From assembly GCF_003985155.1 (NCBI RefSeq), contig NZ_ML133686.1, positions 980,851 to 1,044,850 on the forward strand: a DNA stretch of 64,000 nucleotides. The letters run 5' to 3'. Positions 7,483 to 16,354 of the stretch are shown one piece after another. Each line of letters begins with the position of its first letter. Position 1 is the first letter of the stretch. A program made the position numbers and the translations under genes. The notes beneath the pieces were generated by a model. It searched no databases. It saw only the letters and a list, made by a program, of their open reading frames with translations, and was not told the DNA's origin. This stretch comes from Rhizobium vallis (GTDB taxonomy: Bacteria > Pseudomonadota > Alphaproteobacteria > Rhizobiales > Rhizobiaceae).

Positions 7483-8529
7483 ATGCAATCGATCACCATC
7501 CGCCGCCCTGATGACTGGCACCTGCATCTGCGCGATGGCGCCATGCTGGAAGGCGTGATCGCCGATACGAGCGGCACTTTCGCCCGCGCCATCATCATGC
7601 CCAATCTCGTGCCGCCGGTCGTCACGACATCAGACGCCAAGGCTTACAAAGAGCGTATCCTCAAGGCCCTGCCGCAAGGTCACCGCTTCCAGCCGCTGAT
7701 GACGCTTTATCTCACAGAACATACCAGTCCCGACGACGTGGAGGAGGGCGCCAAAAGCGGCCTCATCACTGCCGTCAAGCTTTATCCCGCCGGCGCCACC
7801 ACCAATTCGCATGGCGGCGTACGCGACATGGAAAAGGCGATGCCGGTGCTGGAGCGCATGGCTGAGATTGGTCTGCCGCTCTGCGTCCACGGCGAGGTGA
7901 CGACACCTGACGTCGATATTTTCGACCGCGAGGCCGTCTTCATCGACACCGTGCTCGATCCGCTGCGGAAGCGCCTGCCGGAGCTGAAGGTGACGATGGA
8001 GCATGTGACGACGGCAGACGGCGTCGATTACATCAAGGCCGCCAAGGGCAATCTCGCCGGCTCGATCACCACCCATCACCTGATCATCAACCGCAACGCC
8101 ATCCTCGTCGGCGGCATCCGTCCGCACTATTACTGCCTGCCGGTCGCCAAGCGCGAAAACCACCGGCTGGCCTTGCGCGCGGCGGCCACCAGCGGCGACA
8201 AGCGTTTCTTCCTCGGCACGGATTCCGCTCCACATGTCGATCCGCTGAAGGAATGCGCCTGCGGCTGCGCCGGCATCTACACCTCGATCAACACGATGAG
8301 CTGCCTTGCCCATGTCTTCGAACAGGAAAGCGCGCTGGACAGGCTTGAAGCCTTCGCCTCATTGAACGGACCGGCCTGGTACAGTCTGGCGCCGAACGAG
8401 GAGCGCATCACCCTGTCACGCCAGGAAGAGCCGGTCGTCTTTCCCGCCAAGATAGAAACTGGTGCCGGTCCCGTGTCGGTCTTCGATCCGATGTTTCCCC
8501 TGCATTGGCAAGTGGTACGACAGGCGTAA
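7483..8529 (+). CDS. pyrC: Dihydroorotase
   Basis: 348 residues, the class II (E. coli PyrC-like) length. It closes N-carbamoyl-aspartate to dihydroorotate in pyrimidine synthesis. [10 protein letters not shown] supplies the two first zinc histidines; [12 protein letters not shown] holds the carboxylated lysine; EHVTTADGV and THHL give further His ligands; [10 protein letters not shown] provides the catalytic Asp. GGAGG lies 6 bases upstream of the ATG. It stands alone after the repeat element. Confidence 0.92.
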   Translation: MQSITIRRPDDWHLHLRDGAMLEGVIADTSGTFARAIIMPNLVPPVVTTSDAKAYKERILKALPQGHRFQPLMTLYLTEHTSPDDVEEGAKSGLITAVKLYPAGATTNSHGGVRDMEKAMPVLERMAEIGLPLCVHGEVTTPDVDIFDREAVFIDTVLDPLRKRLPELKVTMEHVTTADGVDYIKAAKGNLAGSITTHHLIINRNAILVGGIRPHYYCLPVAKRENHRLALRAAATSGDKRFFLGTDSAPHVDPLKECACGCAGIYTSINTMSCLAHVFEQESALDRLEAFASLNGPAWYSLAPNEERITLSRQEEPVVFPAKIETGAGPVSVFDPMFPLHWQVVRQA

Positions 8530-8579
8530 GCTTTCAGAATTCAATTTTAAATGGAATATTCATTCTAAATCTCGGCGCG

Positions 8580-8597
8580 ATGTGAAACGCATCACAT
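8580..8597. promoter_or_regulatory. CRP-like palindrome upstream of the diguanylate cyclase gene
   Basis: A-TGTGA-AACGCA-TCACA-T is an exact match to the enterobacterial CRP consensus core with its flanking A/T. It lies about 160 bp before the GGDEF gene in an AT-rich 229-bp intergenic region. Rhizobia encode several CRP/FNR-type proteins; which one, if any, binds is unknown. Confidence 0.5.
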
Positions 8598-8758
8598 TTG
8601 CATTGTGCAGTGCATCATTTGTTAACGGATGCATAAGACATTCTTCGTCGCGGACCCCATAAGCTGTCAACATCCGGCGCGACACCATAGCGCCGTGCGT
8701 CTCTTCAGATGCGCAAAGAACGCTGGCAGAATCGTGAATAGCTGCGGAGATGAAAAGC

Positions 8759-9937
8759 ATGGTGCTTGACTACAACTCCCTCTTGTTGGCGCTCGGTGTC
8801 TCCGCCGCATGCCTTGCCGTGACGCTGATGGGCAGCTGGATTGTCCGCCGCGCCGAAACGGTGCTGTTGACCGCCACTGTCGGCCTAGTCTTCGTCGTTG
8901 CCGGCATTTTTGTCTACAGCGCCTATGTCGACACCGCGGAGACATCGCTGGGCGTCGCCAATTTCGTGCTGTTTCATGCCGGTTTTGCCACGATATGGGG
9001 AGCCGGAAAACAGTTTCTCACGGGTCGCCTGTCCATCCCGGCCATCGTGGTCCGGGCGCTGGCAGCGATGATCTTTTCTGTCGTGCCGATGCTATCAGGC
9101 TATGACGGTCTCGCCTTCATCGCCGACAATATCGCCATCGCCCTGCTGCTCTTTGCCACCGCCCGGCAATACTGGCTCGCCCGCGCCGAGGCGCCTGCGC
9201 CGCTCCTCGGCCTCACTGCACTTTATACGCTGACGGCGATCTCCTTCGTCCTCTGCGCCGCCGTGCTGATATCAGACGGAAAGCTGGTGCTCGGCAAGGC
9301 GCCCAGCAATTGGGCCGAGGATTTGAGCCTCGCCGTCTGCATCGCCGGAATGACCGGGATCGGCGCGCTATCGCTGGCGCTGCATCAATGGCGGCTTGCC
9401 GCCCGCCATCGCCTCGAGGCGATCACCGATCCGCTGACGGGCCTGCTCAACCGCCGTGCCCTGTTTGAGGAATACGGCACGCGACCGATGGGCACGACCA
9501 CCGCCGTCATCGTCTTCGATATCGACCATTTCAAATCGGTCAACGACCGCTTCGGTCACGCCGCCGGCGACCACGTGATCAAGGTCTTCGCCGATGAACT
9601 CGCCGCCCATTGCCGCCCGGGCGACATTGCCGCGCGGGTCGGCGGCGAGGAATTCGCGCTGGTGCTGAAGGAGATCATGCCCGGCCGGGCGGAACTGGCA
9701 GCCGAGCACATCCGCAGGGCCTTCGAAGCGCGCGAGATCCATATCGATGACGAGGTGCTGAAATGCACGGTCAGCGTCGGCGTTGCGCCCGGCCGCTCGA
9801 AGCCACTGGATTTCGACGCCATGCTGAGCGTCGCCGACAAGGCGCTCTACGTCGCCAAACGCGCCGGCCGCAACCGGATCGAGCTGGCGAGCCACCTGCA
9901 GGCCGTTCCGCTCGAGGCATCGCGCACCGCGTCTTGA
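8759..9937 (+). CDS. Membrane-bound diguanylate cyclase (GGDEF domain)
   Basis: 392 residues. The first ~210 form about six hydrophobic helices, an integral-membrane sensor without a recognisable named domain. The GGDEF domain covers about 220-385: ITDPLTGLLNRRALFEEY, then FDIDHFKSVNDRFGHAAGD, and the active loop GGEEF (about 295-299), so cyclic di-GMP synthesis is expected. No RxxD inhibitory site is obvious just before GGEEF. No EAL domain. Start 8759 has GCGGAG nine bases upstream; an ATG at 8750 is also possible but lies too close to it. Confidence 0.88.
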   Translation: MVLDYNSLLLALGVSAACLAVTLMGSWIVRRAETVLLTATVGLVFVVAGIFVYSAYVDTAETSLGVANFVLFHAGFATIWGAGKQFLTGRLSIPAIVVRALAAMIFSVVPMLSGYDGLAFIADNIAIALLLFATARQYWLARAEAPAPLLGLTALYTLTAISFVLCAAVLISDGKLVLGKAPSNWAEDLSLAVCIAGMTGIGALSLALHQWRLAARHRLEAITDPLTGLLNRRALFEEYGTRPMGTTTAVIVFDIDHFKSVNDRFGHAAGDHVIKVFADELAAHCRPGDIAARVGGEEFALVLKEIMPGRAELAAEHIRRAFEAREIHIDDEVLKCTVSVGVAPGRSKPLDFDAMLSVADKALYVAKRAGRNRIELASHLQAVPLEASRTAS

Positions 9938-10126
9938 TTCCTGGCCGACGCTCTCATAATATCGCCCCCGGTCGGATGCGGCCAGCCGCCCCGCGATGCT
10001 TCGGCGTTATGGTGAATGCATCCAGATACATCCTTCACATCCCTTGCCGTTTGGCGATTGATGGCGAACGGGTCAGCAGACGCGGGCACTGATCTTCCTG
10101 TTTGCCGCCAACGGAAGGATGACATC

Positions 10127-10663
10127 ATGCGCGATTTTCGCGATGCCAAGCTCATGGCAAAGACATTGCGGCAGGCTCTCGCCGACCGCGATATTTCTCT
10201 CACCCACAGCGAGACGCTCGAAATCGTCGCCCGCCAGTTCGGGCTCGATCAGTGGAATATCCTCTCGGCAAAGATCGATGCGGCAGGCGCTTCCTCCTCC
10301 GCCGTCGGCATCGAGCCGCCGATGCCGATCTTCCGGATCTTCTCTGTGGAAAAGGCGATGGAATTCTATTGCGGCTTCCTGGGCTTCACTCTCGATTGGG
10401 AGCACCGCTTCGGCGAAAACTTCCCGCTCTATTGCCAGGTCTCGCGTGACGGCATGGTCCTGCACCTCAGCGAACATTCCGGCGACGCCAGCCCCGGCGC
10501 CAAGGCCTTCGTCCGCGTCGCCAATGTCCGGGCCTACTATGCCGAACTCTCAGGCAAGGACTACCGCTACATGAAGCCCGGCGTCGAAGAAGCGCCCTGG
10601 GGGCTGGAGATGACCGTCACTGACCCGTTCAGCAACCGCATCGCCTTCTGCGAGCAGAAATAG
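10127..10663 (+). CDS. Glyoxalase/bleomycin-resistance (VOC) superfamily protein
   Basis: 178 residues. Residues 1-55 are a helical extension (AKTLRQALADRDISLTHSETLEIVARQFGLDQWN) found in a subgroup of glyoxalase-related proteins. Residues 65-175 are the VOC fold: FRIFSVEKAMEFYCGFLGFTLDWEHRF, then LHLSEHSGDASPG and VTDPFSNRIAFCE. The Phe-rich 'DPFSNRIAF' strand resembles bleomycin-binding proteins. ATG 10127 has GGAAGGA upstream; the longer reading starting at 10016 is not supported. Substrate unknown. Confidence 0.78.
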   Translation: MRDFRDAKLMAKTLRQALADRDISLTHSETLEIVARQFGLDQWNILSAKIDAAGASSSAVGIEPPMPIFRIFSVEKAMEFYCGFLGFTLDWEHRFGENFPLYCQVSRDGMVLHLSEHSGDASPGAKAFVRVANVRAYYAELSGKDYRYMKPGVEEAPWGLEMTVTDPFSNRIAFCEQK

Positions 10664-10699
10664 AGAAAGGGCGGAGGGCCATAGCTCCTCCGCCATTTC

Positions 10700-11182
10700 T
10701 CAGACGATCATCAGCGCTCGAACGAAAGCGACCGAAGCAAGCAGTGAGGCAATGGTCCGCACATGGTTCCACCATGTCCAGTCCCGGAGATAGGTGGCCC
10801 AGAGCTCAATCGCTTCCGGCCCGTTGCCGCTCACCTTGGCGAGCGCATCGTTCATCGGCACGTTGAAGACGATGGTCGAGAGGAACGAGGCGATAACATA
10901 GAATGCCGCCCCGACCAGCATCAGCGAAGATAGCCCGCCACGCCAGTCGATCACCGCCAGTACGGCGATGACGAGGCAGAGGATCAACGTCGGCACGAAG
11001 AGCGCCATGAAGGGCGAGCGGACGATCGTCACGTTGATCGAGTTCATCGCGGCGATGCCCTGTTCCGCCGGGATTCTGGAAAAGGCGGTCATGATGAAGG
11101 TCGAGAAAGCGAAGAAGATGCCGGCGACGAGGCCGCTGCCGATAGCGGCCCCGATGAGGCATATGACGAGAAGGATCTGCAT
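10700..11182 (-). CDS. DUF1772 (anthrone-oxygenase-like) membrane protein
   Basis: 160 residues with four hydrophobic segments. GIFFAFSTFIMTAFSRIPAEQGIAAMNSIN and the later NVPMNDAL...W..Y...W..WNH..R pattern are typical of DUF1772 proteins, some of which resemble fungal anthrone oxygenases. It overlaps the end of the NmrA-type gene upstream, so the two are translated from one mRNA. ATG 11182 has GGAG 9 bases upstream; an ATG at 11197 is also in frame. Probably repressed with its partner by the divergent TetR protein. Confidence 0.75.
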   Translation of the reverse strand: MQILLVICLIGAAIGSGLVAGIFFAFSTFIMTAFSRIPAEQGIAAMNSINVTIVRSPFMALFVPTLILCLVIAVLAVIDWRGGLSSLMLVGAAFYVIASFLSTIVFNVPMNDALAKVSGNGPEAIELWATYLRDWTWWNHVRTIASLLASVAFVRALMIV

Positions 11183-11184
11183 GG

Positions 11185-12009
11185 TCAGGCACTCCATAGT
11201 CCGGTCGCTGCGGTCTCCCGCGCATATTGGCTGAAATCGGTTGCGGGGCGTCCAAGAATGTCGGCGACGCCCCTCATCGTGTTGGAATTGCGCCCATCGA
11301 GCACCTGGCCGAAGAGCTCCTCCAGAAGATCGATCAGGCCCTGCGGCAGGCCGGCGGCGGCGAGCCCACCGGTGAATTCAGCCATCGAGACCTGTTCATA
11401 TTCGATCGGCCGACCGGCGGCCTGAGCGATTTCGGCAACCGCTTGACGGAATGTCAGCGCCCGCGGGCCGGTCAGTTCGTAGGTCTTGTTGCGATGGCTG
11501 GGATCGGTCAGGGCGGCGACGGCGGCATCGGCAATGTCATCGGCATCGATGAAGGGTTCGCTGATTTCGCCCGCCGGCAACTGCAGCCGTCCGGCGAGGA
11601 TCTGCTCGACGAACGCGCCCTCGCTGAAGTTCTGGCAGAACCAGGAGGCGCGCAGGATGGTAGTGTCAATGCCGGAGGCCTTCAGCGCCGCCTCGCTATG
11701 TCTTGCGCCCTCTTCGCCACGGCCGGAAAGCAGCACGATATGGTCAAGGCCACATTCTCGACCGACCTTGGCGAGTGCCCCGATCGCGTCCGCCGCCCAG
11801 GCGACGGAAAGATCCGGCTGGAAGGCGACATAGGCGCTTGATGCGCCCTCGAGCGCGCCGCGCCAGGTCGACCTGTCCTCCCAGTCGAAGGAACGGACGC
11901 TGGAGCGCGACGCGGCGCGAACGGTGAGCCCACGCTTCTCCAGACGTTTCATGATGCGGCCGCCGGTCTTTCCCGATCCACCGACGAGGACGATTTCGGA
12001 ATTCTGCAT
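11185..12009 (-). CDS. NmrA-like NAD(P)-binding protein
   Basis: 274 residues. A Rossmann nucleotide-binding start (IVLVGGSGKTGGRIMKRLEKRG) is followed by AASRSS, DHIVLLSGRGEE and a C-terminal substrate region: an atypical short-chain dehydrogenase of the NmrA/NAD(P)H-azoreductase-like type. No YxxxK catalytic pair is evident, consistent with a redox sensor or quinone-type reductase. ATG 12009 has AAGGAG upstream; the open frame continues upstream but overlaps the opposite tetR gene. It forms a two-gene unit with the DUF1772 gene. Confidence 0.8.
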   Translation of the reverse strand: MQNSEIVLVGGSGKTGGRIMKRLEKRGLTVRAASRSSVRSFDWEDRSTWRGALEGASSAYVAFQPDLSVAWAADAIGALAKVGRECGLDHIVLLSGRGEEGARHSEAALKASGIDTTILRASWFCQNFSEGAFVEQILAGRLQLPAGEISEPFIDADDIADAAVAALTDPSHRNKTYELTGPRALTFRQAVAEIAQAAGRPIEYEQVSMAEFTGGLAAAGLPQGLIDLLEELFGQVLDGRNSNTMRGVADILGRPATDFSQYARETAATGLWSA

Positions 12010-12037
12010 GTCGAAGCTCCTTCCAAATGTTGAAAAC

Positions 12038-12082
12038 AAGAGAAACTCTCTTATTTGCAAAATGAGATAAACTCTCTTATTT
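12038..12082. promoter_or_regulatory. Candidate TetR operators (repeated AAACTCTCTTATTT)
   Basis: The 14-mer AAACTCTCTTATTT occurs twice, at 12043-12056 and 12069-12082, 26 bp apart. The first lies in a perfect inverted repeat AAGAGA-AAC-TCTCTT (12038-12052); the second overlaps an imperfect GAGA...TCTC repeat. This fills the 102-bp divergent region between the NmrA-type gene and tetR, the expected position for autoregulation and control of the neighbour. Confidence 0.6.
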
Positions 12083-12111
12083 TGTTTGTCAACTTGGAAA
12101 AGGAGCAGACG

Positions 12112-12765
12112 ATGTCGGAACAGCCGGTGGCAACGCGCAGGCGCCAGTCGCAGCACTCCGGCCAGCTGCGCCGCATTCCGAGCCAGCAGCGCGGTCGCGA
12201 ACGTTTCGAAAAGATTCTCGCAGTCGCCTCTGAGCTGATCGAAAGCCATGGCAGCGACAGCCTGAAGATGAGCGAGATCGTTGAAAAGGCCGGCCTCTCC
12301 TTCGGTGCGCTCTACCAATATTTTCCCGACAAGACCTCGATCATCCGGACATTGGCCGAGCGCTTCAATGAAGAGGGCAGACGGTGCGTCGAGGCGGAAC
12401 TGGCGAAGGTCGCCGACCCCGCGGACCTGCAGGGCGCGCTCGCCACTATCGTCGACGAATATTATGCCTTTTTCCGCCGTGAGCCTGTGATGCGCGACAT
12501 CTGGCATGCGACCCATACCGACAAGCTGTTGCAACAGGTCGATGCCGAGGACATGGAATTTCATGCCCAGGCATTTCTCGCCGTGCTTGTCCGCCTTTGG
12601 CCGGATCGCGACCGCGAGGCGCTGCTGGCGATCGCCCGGCTCGCGATGCAGTTGCTTGCCGCTGCCGTGCGTTATGCGGTTTCGCTGGACACCGAGGAGG
12701 GCGCTCAGGCGGTTGCCCTGTTCAAGAAGATGCAGATCGCCGATATCGGTCGCCTGCTGTCGTGA
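12112..12765 (+). CDS. TetR family transcriptional regulator
   Basis: 217 residues. The HTH is at about 28-75 ([33 protein letters not shown], then [24 protein letters not shown]), the canonical TetR recognition region. The rest is the helical ligand domain. AAGGAG precedes ATG 12112. The divergent NmrA/DUF1772 genes and the repeated operator between them indicate a local repressor of that pair; the ligand is unknown. Confidence 0.87.
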   Translation: MSEQPVATRRRQSQHSGQLRRIPSQQRGRERFEKILAVASELIESHGSDSLKMSEIVEKAGLSFGALYQYFPDKTSIIRTLAERFNEEGRRCVEAELAKVADPADLQGALATIVDEYYAFFRREPVMRDIWHATHTDKLLQQVDAEDMEFHAQAFLAVLVRLWPDRDREALLAIARLAMQLLAAAVRYAVSLDTEEGAQAVALFKKMQIADIGRLLS

Positions 12766-12838
12766 GTGCCCCGCCTTTGATCTGGAAACTGCAGGCTCTT
12801 GCTGCTATGCCGCAGGGATCGAAGCGAAGGAGAGCCGG

Positions 12839-13528
12839 ATGATCCAGACCACATTTCCCGACCGCGCCGTGATGGCCGAACTGGTGGCCAAGATGCTCTG
12901 GGAAATCAAGGCGGTGCATTTCAATGCCGCCCAGCCCTATAAACTCTCCTCCGGCATGGCGAGCCCGGTCTATATCGATTGCCGCAAGCTGCTTTCCTTT
13001 CCGCGCATCCGTTCGACGGTGATGGATTTCGCCGCCAGCACCCTGCTGCGCGATGCCGGCTTCGAGCAGTTCGATTGCATCGCCGGCGGCGAGACCGCCG
13101 GCATCCCCTTCGCCGCCCTCCTTGCCGATCGCCTCGGCCTGCCGATGATCTATGTCCGCAAGCAGCCGAAGGGTCATGGCCGCAATGCTCAGATCGAAGG
13201 CAACATGCCGGAAGGCTCGCGCGTGCTCGTCATCGAAGACCTGACGACAGCCGGCGGCAGCATGTTCAAGTTCATCGAGGCAGTCCGTGCCGCAGGCGGC
13301 ATCGTCGATCACGGCATCGCGCTGTTCTTCTACGGCATCTTTGGCCAGCAGCGCTTTGCCGACGGCAAGGTCCGCCTGCATCACATCGCCACCTGGCGTA
13401 ATGTTCTCGCCGTCGCCAAGGAGCAGAAGCTCTTCGACGATAAGACGCTTGAAGAAGTCGAGGCCTTCCTCGATGCTCCGCTTGCCTGGTCGGGAAGGAA
13501 TGGTGGCGTTAGTGAGCTTTCGCTCTAG
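12839..13528 (+). CDS. pyrE: Orotate phosphoribosyltransferase
   Basis: 229 residues. It transfers orotate to PRPP to make OMP. The PRPP signature [15 protein letters not shown] is present, along with the flexible-loop region [17 protein letters not shown] carrying the catalytic lysines and the N-terminal [21 protein letters not shown] lies just before the ATG. It is alone on its strand between tetR and the fructokinase gene. pyrC lies 5 kb away, not in one operon. Confidence 0.93.
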   Translation: MIQTTFPDRAVMAELVAKMLWEIKAVHFNAAQPYKLSSGMASPVYIDCRKLLSFPRIRSTVMDFAASTLLRDAGFEQFDCIAGGETAGIPFAALLADRLGLPMIYVRKQPKGHGRNAQIEGNMPEGSRVLVIEDLTTAGGSMFKFIEAVRAAGGIVDHGIALFFYGIFGQQRFADGKVRLHHIATWRNVLAVAKEQKLFDDKTLEEVEAFLDAPLAWSGRNGGVSELSL

Positions 13529-13548
13529 CTGGTTGACAAAAGCTCACT
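13511..13548. promoter_or_regulatory. Inverted repeat enclosing a TTGACA box ahead of the fructokinase gene
   Basis: AGTGAGCTTT (13511-13520, last codons of pyrE) and AAAGCTCACT (13539-13548) are perfect 10-base inverted arms. TTGACA lies at 13533-13538, immediately before the right arm, as a possible -35 element; no convincing -10 box was found at the usual spacing. It may be an operator for the kinase gene or a pyrE 3' hairpin without a T run. Confidence 0.4.
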
Positions 13549-13590
13549 TACGCGGTTGATGAACATATAAATGCTGTTGGGAGGAATTCG

Positions 13591-14517
13591 ATGATTTTGT
13601 GCTGCGGCGAAGCCTTGATCGACATGCTGCCGAGGGACACCACCCTGGGTGAAAAGGGCTTTGCGCCCTATGCCGGCGGTGCGATCTTCAACACTGCCAT
13701 CGCGCTCGGCCGCCTCGGCATTCCCACGGCCTTCTTCACCGGCATTGCCGATGACATGATGGGCGAGATCCTGCTCGAGACGCTGAAGGCGAGCAATGTG
13801 GATTATAGCCCTTGCGCCATCACGCAGCGTCCCTCGACCATCGCTTTCGTCAAGCTCGTCAACGGCCAGGCGACCTATGCCTTCTACGATGAGGGCACGG
13901 CCGGCCGCATGATCACCACGGCCGATCTGCCTGCTCTCGGCGATGATTGCGAGGCGCTGCATTTCGGCGCGATCAGCCTCATCCCAAGCCCCTGCGGCGA
14001 AACCTACGAAGCGCTGCTCGACCGCGAAGCCGCAAGCCGCGTCATCTCGCTCGATCCGAACATCCGTCCCGGTTTCATCAAGGACAAGCCGTCGCATATG
14101 GCCCGGATCAAACGCATGGCTGCCAAATCCGACATCGTCAAATTCTCCGACGAGGATCTCGACTGGTTCGGTCTGCAAGGCGATCATGATACGCTCGCCG
14201 CCCATTGGCTTGATCATGGCGCCAAGCTCGTCGTTATCACCAAGGGTGCGGAAGGCGCTTCCGGTTATACCAAGGAGCGCAAGGTGACGGTCCCGAGCCA
14301 GCGCGTCACCGTCGTCGATACGGTCGGCGCCGGCGACACGTTCGATGCCGGGGTCCTCGCCTCGCTGAAGATGGATAACCTGCTGACCAAGGCACAGGTC
14401 GCCAATCTTGACGAACAGGCCCTGCGCAACGCCCTGGCCCTCGGCGCCAAAGCTGCCGCCGTCACGGTCTCCCGCGCTGGCGCCAATCCGCCCTGGGCGA
14501 AAGAAATCGGGCTTTAA
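13591..14517 (+). CDS. frk: Fructokinase (PfkB family)
   Basis: 308 residues. The first PfkB signature region is GGAIFNTAIALGRLGIPTAFFTGIADD-like (about 30-55), and the second signature is DTVGAGDTFDAG (243-254) with catalytic Asp249. It phosphorylates fructose from the Frc importer to fructose-6-phosphate, which the convergent neighbour pgi converts to glucose-6-phosphate. GGGAGG lies 7 bases before the ATG. The sugar assignment leans on context (frc, pgi); other PfkB sugar kinases look similar. Confidence 0.82.
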   Translation: MILCCGEALIDMLPRDTTLGEKGFAPYAGGAIFNTAIALGRLGIPTAFFTGIADDMMGEILLETLKASNVDYSPCAITQRPSTIAFVKLVNGQATYAFYDEGTAGRMITTADLPALGDDCEALHFGAISLIPSPCGETYEALLDREAASRVISLDPNIRPGFIKDKPSHMARIKRMAAKSDIVKFSDEDLDWFGLQGDHDTLAAHWLDHGAKLVVITKGAEGASGYTKERKVTVPSQRVTVVDTVGAGDTFDAGVLASLKMDNLLTKAQVANLDEQALRNALALGAKAAAVTVSRAGANPPWAKEIGL

Positions 14518-14548
14518 GCCTTAGTCCGCGCCTCATCCGCCTGTCGGC

Positions 14549-14578
14549 ACCCTCTCCCCGTCAGAACGGGGAGAGGGT
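14549..14578. terminator. Bidirectional hairpin between frk and pgi
   Basis: ACCCTCTCCCCGT, loop CAGA, ACGGGGAGAGGGT: 13 perfect base pairs in the 73-bp gap between convergent genes. There is little T run on either side. The same C-rich palindrome type is widespread in rhizobial intergenic DNA, so it may also be a repeat element. Confidence 0.65.
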
Positions 14579-14590
14579 AATTTCGACCGC

Positions 14591-16216
14591 TTATTTCGCA
14601 AGCTTCGCCAGCGCCGCAACCAGGCCCTGCGTGGACGAGTCATGCGACGCCGCGCTCTGCTTGCCCTCGACGACCGGCAGCAGGCCCGTTGCCAGTTCCT
14701 TGCCGAGTTCGACGCCCCATTGGTCGAAGGAATTGATGCGGAAGAGCACGCCTTCGACGAAGACGCGGTGCTCATAGAGCGCGATCAGGCGGCCGAGCGC
14801 ATAGGGCGTCAGCTTGTCGTAGACGAAGGTGATCGACGGGCGGTTGCCGGTGAAGACGCGGTGCGGGGCGATGAAATCGGCCTTCTTGTCGTCCATGCCC
14901 TTGTCGGTCAGCTGCTTCTTGGCTTCCGCGAAGGTGCGGCCCTTCATCAGCGCTTCCGACTGGGCGAGAACGTTCGAGATCAAAAGCTGGTGCTGATGGC
15001 GCAGCTCCGGCTCGAAAGCGTTGGCGGCGATCATGAATTCGGCCGGGATGATGCTCGTGCCCTGATGGATCAGCTGATAGAAGGCGTGCTGGCCGTTGGT
15101 GCCGGGCTCGCCCCAGACGACGGGGCCGGAATTGCCCTCGACCGGCGTGCCGTCGATGGTGACGCCCTTGCCGTTCGATTCCATGTCAAGCTGCTGCAGA
15201 TAGGCTGGGAAGCGCGACAGGCGCTGGTCGTAAGGCAGGATGGCGCGGGTGGGATAACCCAGCACGTTGCGATGGTAGAAGCCGATCAGGCCGAGTAGCA
15301 TCGGCAGGTTCCCGGTAATCGGCGCCTTACGGAAATGATTGTCGACGGCGTGGGCGCCATCGAGGAACTTGCCGAAATTTTCCGGGCCGACGGCGATCAT
15401 CAGCGGCAGGCCGATTGCCGACCAGATCGAGTAGCGGCCACCGACCCAATCCCAGAAGCCAAAGACGCGAGCGCTGTCGATACCGAAGGCGGCAACCTTG
15501 TCGAGCGCCGTCGAGACGGCGGCGAAGTGGTGCTGCACGGCCGCTTCGCCGAGCGCCTTAGCGATGAAGTTGCGCGCCGTCTGCGCATTGGTCATCGTCT
15601 CCACGGTCGTAAAGGTCTTCGAGGCGACGATGAAGAGTGTCGTTTCGGGCTGAACGAGCTTCAGGATATCGGCAATATGCGCACCATCGATATTGGAGAC
15701 GAAGTGCGCGCGTGGGCCGTCATGGAAAGGCGCAAGCGCCAGCGTCGCCATGACGGGGCCGAGATCCGAGCCGCCGATGCCGATATTGATGACGTCGGTG
15801 ATCGCCTTGCCGGTGGCACCCTTCAACGTGCCGGAGCGGATCTCGTCGGCAAACTTGCCCATGGCGGCAAGCACCGCGTTGACATCGGGCATGACGTCCT
15901 TGCCGTCGACCAGAACCGGCGTGTTGGAGCGGTTGCGCAAGGCCGTGTGCAGGACGGCGCGGTCCTCGGTGAAGTTGATCGCCTTGCCGGAGAACATTTC
16001 CTCGCGCTTCTTCTCGACGCCGCCTTCTTCCGCGAGCTTCACCAGGAGCTTGAGAATGTCGTCGTTCACCGCCGTCTTGGAAAAATCCATCAGCAGGTCG
16101 TCAAGCGAGACGGAAAAACGCGAAAAGCGCTGCGGATCGGCGGCGAAAGCGGCGCGGATATCGGTCGCCTTGGTGGCGTCAGCGGTGCTTTTCAGCTGGT
16201 CGACGATGGCGTTCAT
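14591..16216 (-). CDS. pgi: Glucose-6-phosphate isomerase
   Basis: 541 residues, the usual length. Interconverts glucose-6-phosphate and fructose-6-phosphate. Seen motifs include [14 protein letters not shown], the phosphate-binding [17 protein letters not shown], the signature [16 protein letters not shown] and the C-terminal HQGT and [14 protein letters not shown] (with the conserved Lys). AAAGGAG sits before ATG 16216; the frame continues upstream without support. It is convergent with the fructokinase gene. Confidence 0.94.
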   Translation of the reverse strand: MNAIVDQLKSTADATKATDIRAAFAADPQRFSRFSVSLDDLLMDFSKTAVNDDILKLLVKLAEEGGVEKKREEMFSGKAINFTEDRAVLHTALRNRSNTPVLVDGKDVMPDVNAVLAAMGKFADEIRSGTLKGATGKAITDVINIGIGGSDLGPVMATLALAPFHDGPRAHFVSNIDGAHIADILKLVQPETTLFIVASKTFTTVETMTNAQTARNFIAKALGEAAVQHHFAAVSTALDKVAAFGIDSARVFGFWDWVGGRYSIWSAIGLPLMIAVGPENFGKFLDGAHAVDNHFRKAPITGNLPMLLGLIGFYHRNVLGYPTRAILPYDQRLSRFPAYLQQLDMESNGKGVTIDGTPVEGNSGPVVWGEPGTNGQHAFYQLIHQGTSIIPAEFMIAANAFEPELRHQHQLLISNVLAQSEALMKGRTFAEAKKQLTDKGMDDKKADFIAPHRVFTGNRPSITFVYDKLTPYALGRLIALYEHRVFVEGVLFRINSFDQWGVELGKELATGLLPVVEGKQSAASHDSSTQGLVAALAKLAK

Positions 16217-16301
16217 GGCAGGCTCCTTTGGAGGCGGAAAGGTTGCGGAAACTATTCGCTTTCTCAAGCGCAAATCAAGTTCAGCCATGGCTCCAAATAT
16301 G

Positions 16302-16330
16302 AAAAAAGCCACCCGCGGCAAGCGGATGGC
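16302..16330 (-). terminator. Terminator of fadD
   Basis: Read on the minus strand: GCCATCCGC, loop of 5, GCGGGTGGC, then six T. Nine pairs with one G-U pair, starting 25 bases after the fadD stop: a normal Rho-independent terminator separating fadD from pgi. Confidence 0.8.
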
Positions 16331-16354
16331 CTGAATTTCATCAGATCGTCAAAG

